DNA of 64,000 nucleotides, taken from contig NC_067196.1 in NCBI RefSeq assembly GCF_000699445.3, forward strand, positions 87,026,364-87,090,363. The letters run 5' to 3'. This document shows, one piece after another, positions 41,203 through 51,240 of the stretch. The notes below the pieces were generated by a model, which did no database searches, was not told the origin of the DNA, and was given only the letters and a program-made list of their open reading frames with translations. The number at the start of each line of letters is the position of its first letter. The stretch's first letter is position 1. The translations under genes and the position numbers were made by a program. The DNA is from Schistosoma haematobium (Eukaryota; Platyhelminthes; Trematoda; Strigeidida; Schistosomatidae).

Positions 41203-41499
41203 ATTGCTGCGATAACCCCGTCGCCAGATGTTATATCTTGAAAGTTGATTTCCTGATATACCGCGTATAACAGAACACCCGTGGTCCGTCGTCACACTTA
41301 TATACGAGAACACTACAGTTTAGACATATTTACTTCTTTTTTTATCTGTCGTTTGATAAAGTGAGGGACAAATATAAATTAGAATTCAGGTACCTTAGAT
41401 ATAGGGTGGATGGAAAAAAAAGTTTTATTAGATGAACTGATAGAAAACTTTAATGATTGAATCTGGTTGGGTAATACCGATAGTTAGAAGAACTTTAAA

Positions 41500-41638
41500 A
41501 ATACGAATCCCATGTGCGGCATCATGGATACACACTGTTGAGGAGTCCTATACTAAGACAAAACGACTGTCCAGTGCTTCCACATTTTCAATGGTGATTT
41601 ACACTTGATCGACTCATGAATTAAACTATTAAATAAAA
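41500..41638 (+). mobile_element. SMα-like SINE 3' fragment, degenerate
   Basis: From box B remnant (CGAATCCCATGTGCGG) through a hammerhead arm with core TTGAGGA and AAAA in place of GAAA, to GACTCATGAATTAAACTATT. The ribozyme is dead. Confidence 0.7.
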
Positions 41639-41655
41639 TAAAGATGTATATTTTA

Positions 41656-41880
41656 GTGGCCCGAGATTTGACTCCAGGTAGATCGTTTGCTGCTTGAAAT
41701 ATTGAAATATACATGTCGCCATTCCTCGTATATAATCATCAACTTAACTCGCGTTGGTGAATAACGTAATTAAATAAATCAAATACGAGAATGGATATTC
41801 GAGTTCGTATATTTCGTAGAATCATTGATCGGAAAGAGAATCAAAACAAAATGATGCGCAATGGAGTACGTCAGTGATGA
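41656..41880 (+). repeat. Dispersed repeat R1
   Basis: ACTCCAGGTAGATCGTTTGC to TGCGCAATGGAGTACG. Matched with substitutions at 47835-48075 (+) and in part at 56790-56960 (-). No ORF. Family unknown; could be an LTR piece. Confidence 0.6.
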
Positions 41881-41989
41881 CTTACAAGTAGCATATAACG
41901 TTGGTCAAACAGAATATTTCACAGATTATAGGTGTCATTACCAAGGTTTGATTTGATAATTTCGAATAAATTGAGCATTGGGTTGATTG

Positions 41990-42523
41990 TTATAAATAAA
42001 AATAATATATTTGTAATATCCCAATGAGTAGAAAATTGGATTTTTCTGACGTTTCGTGGCTTAGTGTAAGTCACTTCTTCAGAGAATAAATAACCAAATT
42101 AAAATTAATCCAAGTTTAAATAGTACAACGGAACAATGCAAGAATAATATTGGATCAATCAAAAACAGGTCTGAACAAGTTGATGTCATGTCATTTCTGT
42201 CAAGGTGATTCATAAGTGATAAGTATGTAAATTTGTGTGTGTATGTATGTGTGCATTGTTTAAGAATGAACACTTGTGTGACCTATATGGTAAGAAAGGA
42301 TAGAGTTTAAATTTGTAATATGAAAGTGTGAAATTGTAAATACGATCAGACTGAATGGTTAGGATAGATGGTCCAAGTAGGATGTATGGTAAGGCCTTCT
42401 TTTCTATTGAGAGAAGTAGGATTAAGCATTATATGGAACGCCTCGGTTACCCTCCTTTCTTTGTAGTTGGAAAAGCCTTTTTGCAATATTTTGATATTTT
42501 TAAAATCGATTTGGTGGTTGTTG
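41990..42523 (-). repeat. Inverted 3'-end copy forming the left arm of the PLE
   Basis: Reverse copy of 43837-44372, nearly identical over about 535 bp. It includes the last 70-odd codons of the endonuclease (RRVTEAFHIMLNPTSLNRKE readable on the minus strand), the 3' UTR and the hammerhead core. Confidence 0.9.
42044..42092 (-). ncRNA. Hammerhead-type ribozyme core in the left PLE arm
   Basis: Minus-strand copy of the motif described at 44270-44318: CTGAAGA (42083 down to 42077), GAAAC (42055 down) and GTC (42050 down). Confidence 0.55.
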
Positions 42524-42530
42524 GTTTGCT

Positions 42531-43238
42531 TTGCATCCCAAATCATGTAATGTCTCACGGTTTTATGGCTTACCAAAAATTCATAAACCAGATATTCCTT
42601 TAAGACCAATAGTAGACTTCACAAACACCCCAACATATGCACTATCGAAATATTTAAGCAATATATTAAAAACATTACAACTCAACTTACATAATATAAT
42701 TAAAGACACATATGACTTTAAATCAAAATTATCCGGATTAATCATCGAGAAGAATGAAATCATGGTAAGCTTTGATGTCGTTTCTTTATACACAAGTGTT
42801 CCCATTGATAAATGCTTAGAATTCATTAGTGGTTTACTTGAGAACGACAATACTCTTCCTGACAGATGTCCGTTGAGCATCAGTCTAATCATGAAATCCT
42901 TAAAACTTTGCTTAAATTCAACGCTATTTACTTTTAACGGTATGTTATTTAAACAAACTAACGGTGTAGCAATGGGATCCCCCGTGTCCCCGATTGTAGC
43001 CAACCTTTTTATGGCATACATAGAATCAAATATCTTCGCCCACAACATTATACCACGAATTTGGCTTAGATATGTAGACGATACATTTGTTGTTATAAAA
43101 AAGACTCATCTAAGATCTTTTTCAAAACGAATTAATACACTTTCATCGCACATCAAATTCACGAATGAAAATGAAAATGCACATGGTGAGCTACCATTCT
43201 TGGATTGCTTAGTAAAAGAAATCCAAATGGAAGTCTAA
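42531..43238 (+). pseudogene. Penelope-like element reverse transcriptase, 5' truncated
   Basis: A 235-codon frame with the PLE/telomerase-like RT order: FYGLPKIHKPDIPLRPIVDF (about residues 11-30), MVSFDVVSLYTSVPID (motif A with catalytic D, residue about 81), FKQTNGVAMGSPVSPIVANL (motif B), WLRYVDDTFVVI (motif C, YVDD) and LPFLDC near the end. A single missing A in a short A-run near 43218 throws the frame, and the same protein continues in the ORF starting at 43205. The N-terminal RT region before the KIHKP motif is lost at the arm junction (42523). All three catalytic Asp are present. Confidence 0.9.
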
Positions 43239-44014
43239 ACCTATCCATTTACCGAAAGCCGACGCATTCAAATCGTTATATTGACTTCCATTCAGCACAT
43301 CCTTTCAGTGCTAAGATCTCGCTAGCCTTAAATCTTTTTAGAAGAGCTAACAAGATCATCACATCAGAGGAAGACAAACAAAAAGAACAAATGAATATAA
43401 TTAGCATCTTACAATTTAATAATTTTCCTATGAAGATTATTAGAAGCATATTAAAACAAAACAGTTTATTACATTATAATAATGATTCGAATGAAATGCC
43501 TTGGATTGGCACTGTAGTCCTACCATACCGTCATGGCACAACAGAAGAAATTCAAAGAATCTTAAAACATCACAGAATTAAAGTGTATTACAAAACAACG
43601 AACACACTACGTAATACTTTAGTTCGCCTGAAAGAAAAAATCCCTTTCATGTCCACACAGAACTGCGTCTACAAATTAGGTTGTATCGATTGTGATGCCT
43701 ATTATATTGGAGAGTCATCCCGCGAAATCGTGACTAGAGCCAAAGAACATATTAGGTACACAAAGAAACCTCCTAACAATCCGGTAGAATTGAACCAACT
43801 TCAAATTAAATCGGCAATAGCAGTTCATGCCATTTTCAACAACCACCAAATCGATTTTAAAAATATCAAAATATTGCAAAAAGGCTTTTCCAACTACAAA
43901 GAAAGGAGGGTAACCGAGGCGTTCCATATAATGCTTAATCCTACTTCTCTCAATAGAAAAGAAGGCCTTACCATACATCCTACTTGGACCATCTATCCTA
44001 ACCATTCAGTCTGA
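43205..44014 (+). pseudogene. PLE RT thumb, linker and GIY-YIG endonuclease
   Basis: Continues the RT after the frameshift (GSLNLSIYRKPTHSNRYIDF, then LALNLFRRANKIITSEED) and runs through the linker. The endonuclease begins near VYKLGCIDCDAYYIGESSRE (YIG at about residues 173-175, preceded by the paired Cys of the C-x-x-C zinc-like motif found in PLEs) and goes on to TRAKEHIRYTK, IAVHAIFNNHQIDF and YKERRVTEAFHIM, where the E of RRVTEA is the conserved acid. It ends TWTIYPNHSV. Apart from the 1-base frameshift this half looks complete. Confidence 0.9.
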
Positions 44015-44372
44015 TCGTATTTACAATTTCACACTTTCATATTACAAATTTAAACTCTATCCTTTCTTACCATATAGGTCACACAAGTGTTCATTCTTAA
44101 ACAATGCACACATACATACACACACAAATTTACATACTTATCACTTATGAATCACCTTGACAGAAATGACATGACATCAACTTGTTCAGACCTGTTTTTG
44201 ATTGATCCAATATTATTCTTGCATTGTTCCGTTGTACTATTTAAACTTGGATTAATTTTAATTTGGTTATTTATTCTCTGAAGAAGTGACTTACACTAAG
44301 CCACGAAACGTCAGAAAAATCCAATTTTCTACTCATTGGGATATTACAAATATATTATTTTTATTTATTTCA
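43837..44372 (+). repeat. PLE 3' end, right arm of the inverted pair
   Basis: The endonuclease C-terminus, 3' UTR and end sequence (AATATATTATTTTTATTTAT), repeated in reverse at 41990-42523. The near identity dates the insertion as recent. No target duplication is obvious in the AT-rich flanks. Confidence 0.9.
44270..44318 (+). ncRNA. Hammerhead-type ribozyme core at the PLE 3' end
   Basis: TTCT, core CTGAAGA (44278-44284), a stem using GTG/CAC, GAAA (44305-44308), a minimal helix III ACGT, the GTC triplet (44310-44312) and AGAA closing helix I (four pairs with the TTCT). The CUGANGA...GAAAC-GUC order fits the hammerheads reported from PLE terminal repeats, in which helix III is very short and cleavage is thought to need dimers. 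Helix II pairing is weak, so confidence is moderate. Confidence 0.6.
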
Positions 44373-44379
44373 CAGATTA

Positions 44380-45235
44380 GTTCACGGCATCTGAGTTGTT
44401 GGAAGTGTTTGGTAGTTTCTCTAATCTGTCAAACATCAACTTTCAAACAATAACACTAGATTTACCATTTTTGTTATCATTTCGTCTATCCATAGTATAG
44501 AGTAATAAACCAATTTTCAAATATTGTGATAGTATAGAAGGAGCAACAGGTTTGTTCGTTTCACCTTTTGTATAATTATAATAAAAATATATTCTGAAGA
44601 TAATTACAGAACTCATGTCTGTCTACAGGCCTCGATCAGCTTGATAAAACGACGTTATATATTAAGAGTTAATAGATGATTTTAAATTTTTTAAAGTGTT
44701 CAAAAGAAGATGCTAAATATGACATAATTTAAGTAATTAGAGACATTTATGTTTAGACCAGATATATCTTATATCCAACATAGTTAGGAAGATTCATTTA
44801 CACTTTGATTGTCTAATGGTAATGTTAAAATAATGTACAAACACTATACTGTAGCTTAATAAAGAGTCGTTTTTCTCAAATCAACGTCACGAACATCTTA
44901 GTTAGTGAATAGATGAAATTTGATCTTTCTATAATCCAGTCATACTTGAGAAAAGAAGAAGTCAAGATATCAAGTAAAACATGTATAGTATTTCACATTG
45001 TTTAATATGACTTCTGTGTTAAAGTTTTTTCTATCATACAACATTATGTCGCTTAATTAAAATTACCATTGCGATGAACAGAACATAGCATACGTTTCTT
45101 AGATTTATTCATTGTGAAACTCAGTGAACATTTTAATAGAGAGTTTGATACATTTCGGGAAGTCAATCTAACTGATTGTTGTCGTAGATGTTTTGAAATA
45201 AGCTGATTCTTTAAATAAGTTATTCCGTGTTCCAG
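44380..45235. other. AT-rich sequence, nothing recognised
   Basis: No supported feature between the PLE and the tandem-repeat tract. Confidence 0.5.
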
Positions 45236-45254
45236 CAATTTGAGGTTGGTGAAA

Positions 45255-46075
45255 CCTTACTCGGTAAAGCCCATAGGCTTATCGAAATTAGAAAGTTGCT
45301 TTTTGAGGCTCACAAACCCATCACATGGACCTGATTTCGTGTGGTAATCGTTGGAACCCCGGGTCTTGATATATGGGCGTCGTTTCACGGTCAAGTGTGG
45401 AATACATGCATACCAGTGACACAAGTATTCATCCAAGCATCCCTTTGCATACACATAAGTATACTTACCTTGTGAGCAAACATACGTTACATGCACACCT
45501 GTAGCACAAGCTTTGACTTATGTGTCCCATAGCATACATATATCAACCGATCTGGGAGAGTAAATGGTCATTGCTCCCTTCGAACTTATTTTCTACAACT
45601 GACTGTCTCTTGCACATTGAATGCATACCGTCGGTACAAAGACTCATCCATAGCATACACATAAGCATAAGCACTTTCTCCGGGATGGTTGTAGGTCACC
45701 TCTCTCGAGTATTCGCTAGCATATATTTTCATCAGGTCTTCGACCTTAAGGATTAGACCACTGATTTTATTAGACATTACTTACGCCTGTTACTCCTAGT
45801 GGAGAAGCATAGGCCGCCCACCAGCAGTCTCCATCCAACCCCGTTATTAGACATAAAGAACACATTTTTCGGCTTATGTTCCTCGTGCAAATCCATGTGA
45901 GTGCCCTTAGCATGTACCTACACATACAACTACACAAGCCGAGACTCATACCATTCATAAGTATACACATCGGGCAACCTGTTACGATTTTTAGAGCCTC
46001 GAGGTGTGAACTCCAAGTAGTTCAATTACAGCATAGGAGTGGCGAATTGATCCGATCTTTACTAACCACCTAAAT
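45255..46075 (-). repeat. GC-richer tract with diverged tandem units (interrupted)
   Basis: Units built around GCATACACATAAG recur at 45406, 45486, 45622 and 45916, each with a CATCCA- or CATACC-type centre. On the minus strand short frames read YTYVYAKGCLDEYLCHWYAC and YAYVYAMDESLYRRYAFNVQ, which are alike, so the repeat may once have coded for Tyr-rich segments. Codon quality is poor and frames shift between units. A 66-bp RTE insert splits it at 45778. Function unknown. Confidence 0.4.
45778..45843 (-). mobile_element. 66-bp RTE 3'-end insertion with 11-bp TSD
   Basis: Consists only of the last 66 bases of the TAAG-tail RTE in reverse. TTATTAGACAT flanks it at 45767-45777 and 45844-45854. 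Confidence 0.85.
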
Positions 46076-46079
46076 TAGC

Positions 46080-46765
46080 TAGCAAGATTACCATCATTAC
46101 CCAGCTGCGCCACTTAAAGCCTTTGAATCGGATTTTGCTGCCACTCAAATTAACAGAAAAATTTAACATCGGATCAACTGAGTCGAACAAAAGTCTGATT
46201 ATTTGGTTTCTTGATTTTCCAAGGACGTTTCTAAGAACACTGATTGTATAGAGCATTCTTAAACATTTTCTCAACTTTTAAAGAATGTTTCAACTAACTA
46301 TAAATGCTCTTTAACAAAGTACATAACACCATTAACACATTTGATTACTAAAAAAAACAACCTTTTTTCCACTTTACTTTTCTCCTTTTTTTTCCATAGT
46401 GATAAGTTAATTTTCGCTTTTATATAGTGACATTTTTTAATTGTGTTAATATAAGTTCTGGTGATAATAATCTAGTACTTTTTCATTTGTTATCTTAAAT
46501 TTTAAATGAAAATTTCCTGTTATTTGTTAATGTTTAGTAACCTGTTAATAGAGTTATTGTCAAACTAACATGCAGAATAATATTTCACAGATTCATATAC
46601 AAAGTTTAAATTTGGTAATTAAAGAAGATAATCTTTATGATGTATATTGTTACTATGTAAGATAAATGAGAAACAGTCAACAGATTTTCCTAAAAATTAT
46701 AAATCGCATCTCAATACAAATAGTTTTCGTGGATTTCAGAACATGAAAAATTAATGAAAAGGACT
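46080..46765. other. AT-rich sequence, nothing recognised
   Basis: No supported feature. Confidence 0.5.
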
Positions 46766-46769
46766 AGAG

Positions 46770-47592
46770 TGTCCTGCAGAGGAAGCATGGGTTACAGTGG
46801 TCATCTAGGATGTTGCTGAATGATCTAAACTTCCCAGATTATCTGGCTTTTCTATTGCACACGCAACAACAAATGCAGGAGACGACGACCAGTGTGACAG
46901 CAGTAGGTCTCAACATACACAAAGGGAAAAGCAAGATTCTCCGATACAACACAGCATGAAACAGTCGAATCACACTTGACGGAGAAGCTTTGGAGGATGT
47001 AAAAACCTTTACATATCTGGCAAGCATCCTTGATGAACACGGTGGATCTGATGCAGATGTGAAAGCGCGGATCGGCAAAACACGAGTAGCATATTTGCAA
47101 CTGCGGAACAACTGTCAACCAACACCAAGGTCACAATTTTCAATACAAATGTCAAGACAGTTCTACTGTATGGGGCGGAAACTAGGAGAACTACGAAAGC
47201 CATCATCCAGAAGATACAAGTGTTTATTAACAGTTGTCTACGCAAAATACTTCAGATCCGCTGACCAGACACAATCAGCAACAACCTACTATGGGAGGGA
47301 ACAAACCAGATTCCAGTGAAGGAAGAAATCAAGAAGAAGCGCTGGAAGTAGATAGGACACACATTGAGGAAATCACCTAACTGCATCACAAGACAAGCCC
47401 TCACATGGAATCCTCAAGGCCAAAGGAGGAGGAGAGGAAGACCAAAGAACACATCAAATCGAGAAATGGAAATAGATATGAGAAGAATGAACAATAATTG
47501 GATAGAACTGGAAAGGAAGTCCCAGGATAGAATAGGTTGGAGAATGCTGGTTGGCGGTGTATGCTCCATTGGGAGTAACAGGCTTAAGTAAG
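46770..47592 (+). mobile_element. RTE-clade retrotransposon 3' half (TAAG-tail family)
   Basis: Begins in the RT palm, where relatives have FADDLALL; here it reads FPDYLAFL (about 46831-46854), so the catalytic Asp pair is damaged. It continues HTQQQMQE, VGLNIHKGKSKILRYNT, a stop, then RITLDGEALEDVKTFTYLAS, DEHGGSDADVKARIGKTR, frameshifts, [20 protein letters not shown] and [14 protein letters not shown]. The terminus is GGCTTAAGTAAGTAAG. The part from 47121 on is duplicated in inverse orientation at 57672-57197. Confidence 0.82.
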
Positions 47593-48025
47593 TAAGTAAC
47601 TAGAGTGAGATTATTAATTCTGAATTTCCATCACATTTCGATCTAATAATCCAATAATAATTCAATTGTCATGAGCACTGAAAGTTTAAATTTGTATTCC
47701 TGTTACTAAATTCTGTGTGTTGTTTCTTGACAAAAAGAAACTGGTTAGAACTAGTTTACATTAGTCTATTTTAATAATTTATTTTACTCTGCATAGTCAA
47801 CCAAATAAACTGACAAAACAAGTGAGAGTTCAGTAGTGACCCAGGTATCTGATTCCAGGTAAACCATTTGCTTCGTGTTATCGAAATATACATGTCACCA
47901 ATGTTGGTAGAACATGTCACCAATCCTCGTATATAATCATCGACTTAAATCGCGTTAGTGAATAATAGAATTAAATAAATCAAATACGAGAATGGATATT
48001 CGAGTTCGTGTATTTCGTAGATTCG
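47121..48025 (+). repeat. Left arm of a large inverted duplication
   Basis: Matches 57672 down to 56785 in reverse. From about 47142 to 47985 I see no substitutions, only a 22-base tandem duplication (ATGTCACC...ATGTCACC around 47897-47918) that the other arm lacks. It spans the RTE end, about 250 bases of plain flank and the repeat R1. Confidence 0.9.
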
Positions 48026-48075
48026 TTGATCGGAAAGAGAAGTAAAACAAGACGACGTACAATGGAGAAGCCGAG
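47835..48075 (+). repeat. Dispersed repeat R1, second copy
   Basis: TTCCAGGTAAACCATTTGC to GACGACGTACAATGGAG; related to 41656-41880. Confidence 0.6.
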
Positions 48076-48079
48076 TGAA

Positions 48080-49655
48080 CCAACTCAATTCAGCCAATTT
48101 TGAACCGATATGTATAGTCAGACAAAAATAAGTTACAGACAAGTGATGAGTAAGATAAGAAATGTACACAGATATGCTTACATGAAAACAGCCAAGGTTG
48201 ATAGACGAATAAGTGACAAAGTGAAAATGTGGCTTGAGAAGAATGAATAGATTGATCTGTCCAGAAGCTTGAATAACCTTTGCAGGCTTGACATAGGGTC
48301 AGCCACCACAGGAGTCCACCATCAATATTATTGTTGTTCATTCAATGAAGTCCAGGAAAATAAATGTTTATTTAACAGTATTTTCTTTACTTAATTATAA
48401 AAAAACCTTTGTAATCTGATTGATCACTCCACATTCTGTTTTTAGTATCATGGATATTTAAAAGATTTAAGCATTTTAATATCTCGTTATTTATACTACT
48501 AATTAAAGTAATAGTGTGATGCATCAGATTTATGCTGAAAGATATAAGTAGTAAGTGGCAGCATTCTGAAATGAAATGCCGACCAACAGAAGATTGAACT
48601 GTAGAGAACAGAAGAAAAAATCGGAGATTAATCGAAATCACAATAAAACTAGAGGAATAATGGAGTATGTAAAGGACAGCGCAAAGATATGCAAATGATG
48701 TCTTTAATGTATAATTTTCATATTTTATTAAGTCATTGTATGATTTTGTATTAAACAACAAGGTGGTTTCCCCCATTTGAGTTTTTGTTCACTACAATAC
48801 ACCTATTACTATCATCACTAAGATTTTTAATAGATATTGAATTACTTTACGCATTGTATTAATTGTTTTATCAAGGCTGTTTAGTGTAAAGATGAACTTC
48901 ATCACAAGTAGAGTTCAACCACGTTGAGAATGTAGTGGCGATCATCCGTCATAAGTGTTGCTCAATACTATTTATTTATATGATTACTTCAAAGTGGTAA
49001 TTTAATGTTACTTGTAATTCAGAGATTTCATTGTATTTTTTGAACGTTTGCCAGTAGTAGAATCCAACATTCTCTTTTTGTCTTATTCGAAAACTATCAA
49101 TTAAATGTATCCACATCGCTGTGTTAATGTTAAAACTGATGCCTAAACCCTAAGACTAATTGAAATTCAGTTTTGAATATAAACGATAAAAACATAAACA
49201 ATTGGGAATAAATATAGTACTCATTTAATAAGTAAGTAGCTATATGGACTCAGAAGATCGATGGATGATACTTTTGCGATTAATAATAATAATTATTAAG
49301 AAGCACGTACGTTTCCAGTTGTCTCTATACAGAGTAATTCCCGGTTTAACATACGACAGTAATATCAATGGAAATGGGCTCCGATTATTCAAAATATCCA
49401 TTTTTGACGAGTTCAGTCACATTTCGAAAACCTAATATAATTAACCAGTTGAGGTATAGTTTGTTATATTTTTGCATTCTTTCTGTTTGTTATTTTTTTC
49501 CTTTAATCTATGGACAACACAAGAGAACAGCATCGTTTTTCTAATCAACCTAACAACCTCAAAGTATTGATTATGAAGTCCATAATGAAGTTAATGAGAT
49601 ACTGAATGATCGTCAGCATCGTCCCTTAACACTATTATCAACATAAATACTCATT
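48080..49655. other. AT-rich sequence, nothing firm
   Basis: 48540-48620 resembles, in reverse, the CTTCTGCTG...TACTACTTATAT repeat at 63.5 kb. The 129-residue ORF at 48387-48776 (-) is hydrophobic, low in complexity and unrecognised. Otherwise nothing. Confidence 0.4.
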
Positions 49656-49659
49656 AAAT

Positions 49660-49815
49660 TCATATTGTATTGTTTGTCTGAATCTTCCCATTGATGTTTA
49701 GAACTGCAATTGATCAGTCTCTTATTGGCATATGTGCATCCTGTACAGATTGCCTTGTTATTGCCTTAAGTCACAAGCATTATAAGCAAAGATTGAAGAA
49801 GTCTAGCAGTAGAAT
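49660..49815 (-). mobile_element. tRNA-derived SINE family 3, end fragment
   Basis: CATTGATGTTTAGAACTGCA to AAGTCTAGCAGTAGAATTC matches the outer part of 39290-39625. It runs directly into an SMα-like copy. Confidence 0.5.
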
Positions 49816-49819
49816 TCAG

Positions 49820-50105
49820 GACTGGTGTTTCGTATTACTGTAGGAGTCCTCAGCAGTGCGCATCCAAGATCCCGTTCTAACATCATTGAATCCCGGCTGA
49901 GTGTTCTAGACGTTAGGCCTTCGCACACGAGACCAAAGGCCTGGGTCCGAATCCTGTGAACGGGATCCTAAATACACATTGCTGAGGAGTCCCACAATGG
50001 GACGAAACGGTCATCCAGTGCTTCCACGTTTTCAATGGTGGTCTAACATCAATCGGTTCATGATCTCAATGAAAAACATAATAATCTCTACAACCCCATA
50101 CTGAC
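49820..50105 (+). mobile_element. SMα-like SINE subfamily B
   Basis: Short minus arm (GGAGTCCTCAGCAGTGCGCA), tRNA-like core (box B GGGTCCGAATCC at 49944), plus-strand hammerhead, and the end CTCTACAACCCCATACTGAC. The solo LTR at 50115 begins ten bases later. Confidence 0.78.
49977..50020 (+). ncRNA. Hammerhead ribozyme motif, intact core, ATC cleavage triplet
   Basis: CATTG/CAGTG helix I with one G-U pair, core CTGAGGA (49982-49988), helix II GTCC/GGAC, GAAA (50004-50007), helix III ACGGTCAT, cleavage triplet ATC (50013-50015), which satisfies the NUH rule. Confidence 0.68.
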
Positions 50106-50114
50106 AATTATAAT

Positions 50115-50461
50115 TGTTATGGATGCGGAAGAATATACCAATAATTATCGTGTTAAGTCTGATGGTGTCCTTGGACATTTTCTATTGGTCGATATTTATT
50201 TCACTTTTCAAATATTGTACAAATGTTGTTTTTCTATTTTATGGTACGATGTGGTCTGGTTGGTTGGTATATAAATAGAGTATGTATGAAATATAATGAT
50301 TCATATCTCAGAGGCTAAGACTTGCGTTCTGGACTCAACTGGCTGGGCTAGACAGGGAAGCGGGACCAATCGAGAATCTAGGCCGTCCGTATTTGTTTTC
50401 CGTGTCACTGTAGCCGATAGATACAACGCTTCACTCAAATCTGCAGTCTTACGTCACAACA
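50115..50461 (+). mobile_element. Solo LTR, 5-bp TSD ATAAT (347 bp)
   Basis: TGTTATGGATGCGG start, CGTCACAACA end, ATAAT on both sides (50110-50114 and 50462-50466). TATATAAATAG near 50269. Shorter U3 than its relatives and one copy of the unit that is repeated in 7377-7782. Confidence 0.85.
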
Positions 50462-50469
50462 ATAATATT

Positions 50470-50840
50470 TATAATACACATTATTAAATAGTTTTATATA
50501 AAATGCTAAGAATGTCATATAATTAACAAATAGTCATGACTGTCAATTAAATGATATCAGTCCATTCAATCAGAAGACAGATAATTCACTAGATCTTCTT
50601 GTTAATTGAAATTGTGTCTGAATTTCTCTTCCTGATACAAAAGAAAAGAACAATAACGTATTTTTGATTATATCAAAACTGAGTAGACAACTGTGATGAA
50701 AAAAAGAGAATGGAGAACATTTAAAAAAAGAGTAATATGTGAACGAAGAATATTTATTGTGATAAATTTACTTCAAGTTCTACAACTCAATATACCTAAA
50801 TTAATAATAATCCGAAAAATGACCAGATTAAGGGTAAAGT
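50470..50840. other. AT-rich sequence, nothing recognised
   Basis: No supported feature. Confidence 0.5.
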
Positions 50841-50844
50841 GCAT

Positions 50845-51068
50845 CGTGTAATGCATCACGAGGCAAGCCCTAACTTGGAATCCTGAAGGGAAGTGGAAAA
50901 GAGGAAGACCGAAGAACATATTACGTCGAGAAATAGAATCAGATATGACAAGGATGATTAACAACTGTAAAGAGCTGGAAAGGATTGCCCATGACACGGT
51001 TGGATGGGGAATGCTGGTGAGCAACCTATGCTCCTTCACGAGGATTAACAGGCGTAAGTAAGTAAGTA
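50845..51068 (+). mobile_element. RTE 3' end (TAAG-tail family)
   Basis: From [20 protein letters not shown] through [16 protein letters not shown] to the GGCGTAAGTAAGTAAG tail. Closely related to 1-432. Confidence 0.75.
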
Positions 51069-51194
51069 AGCAACATCGTGTAAAGTTAAAACATGTGAAT
51101 TTAGCATTGACAGATAATTTCCATTTAACACTGAAAACACGAAGTTCAGCGAAGGGATCTATTTTCAACGAATTTATTATCAAGCTGTACAATC

Positions 51195-51197
<3 letters not shown>

Positions 51198-51238
<41 letters not shown>
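51198..51238. repeat. (TA)n microsatellite
   Basis: About 20 uninterrupted TA units. Confidence 0.95.

Positions 51239-51239
<1 letters not shown>

Positions 51240-51240
<1 letters not shown>

Larger units (their letters stand above)
40095..41296 (-). mobile_element. Internally deleted Ty3/gypsy-like LTR element, TSD CTTAT
   Basis: CTTAT flanks the element (40090-40094 and 41297-41301). Left LTR 40095-40444 (3' LTR on the minus strand, 350 bp) has a TATA-like CTATAAATACC and is preceded on the minus strand by a purine tract, AAAGGGGGAA. The right LTR 41229-41296 is only 68 bp; about 282 bases, including the TATA region, are missing. A TGGCGACGGGG primer-binding-like sequence follows the right LTR directly and a gag-like start codon lies at 41202. 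Protease, RT and RNase H are deleted. Confidence 0.85.

Noticed and set aside
42581..43048. 155-residue ORF opposite the PLE reverse transcriptase
   Set aside because: Shadow frame; the plus strand carries all RT motifs.
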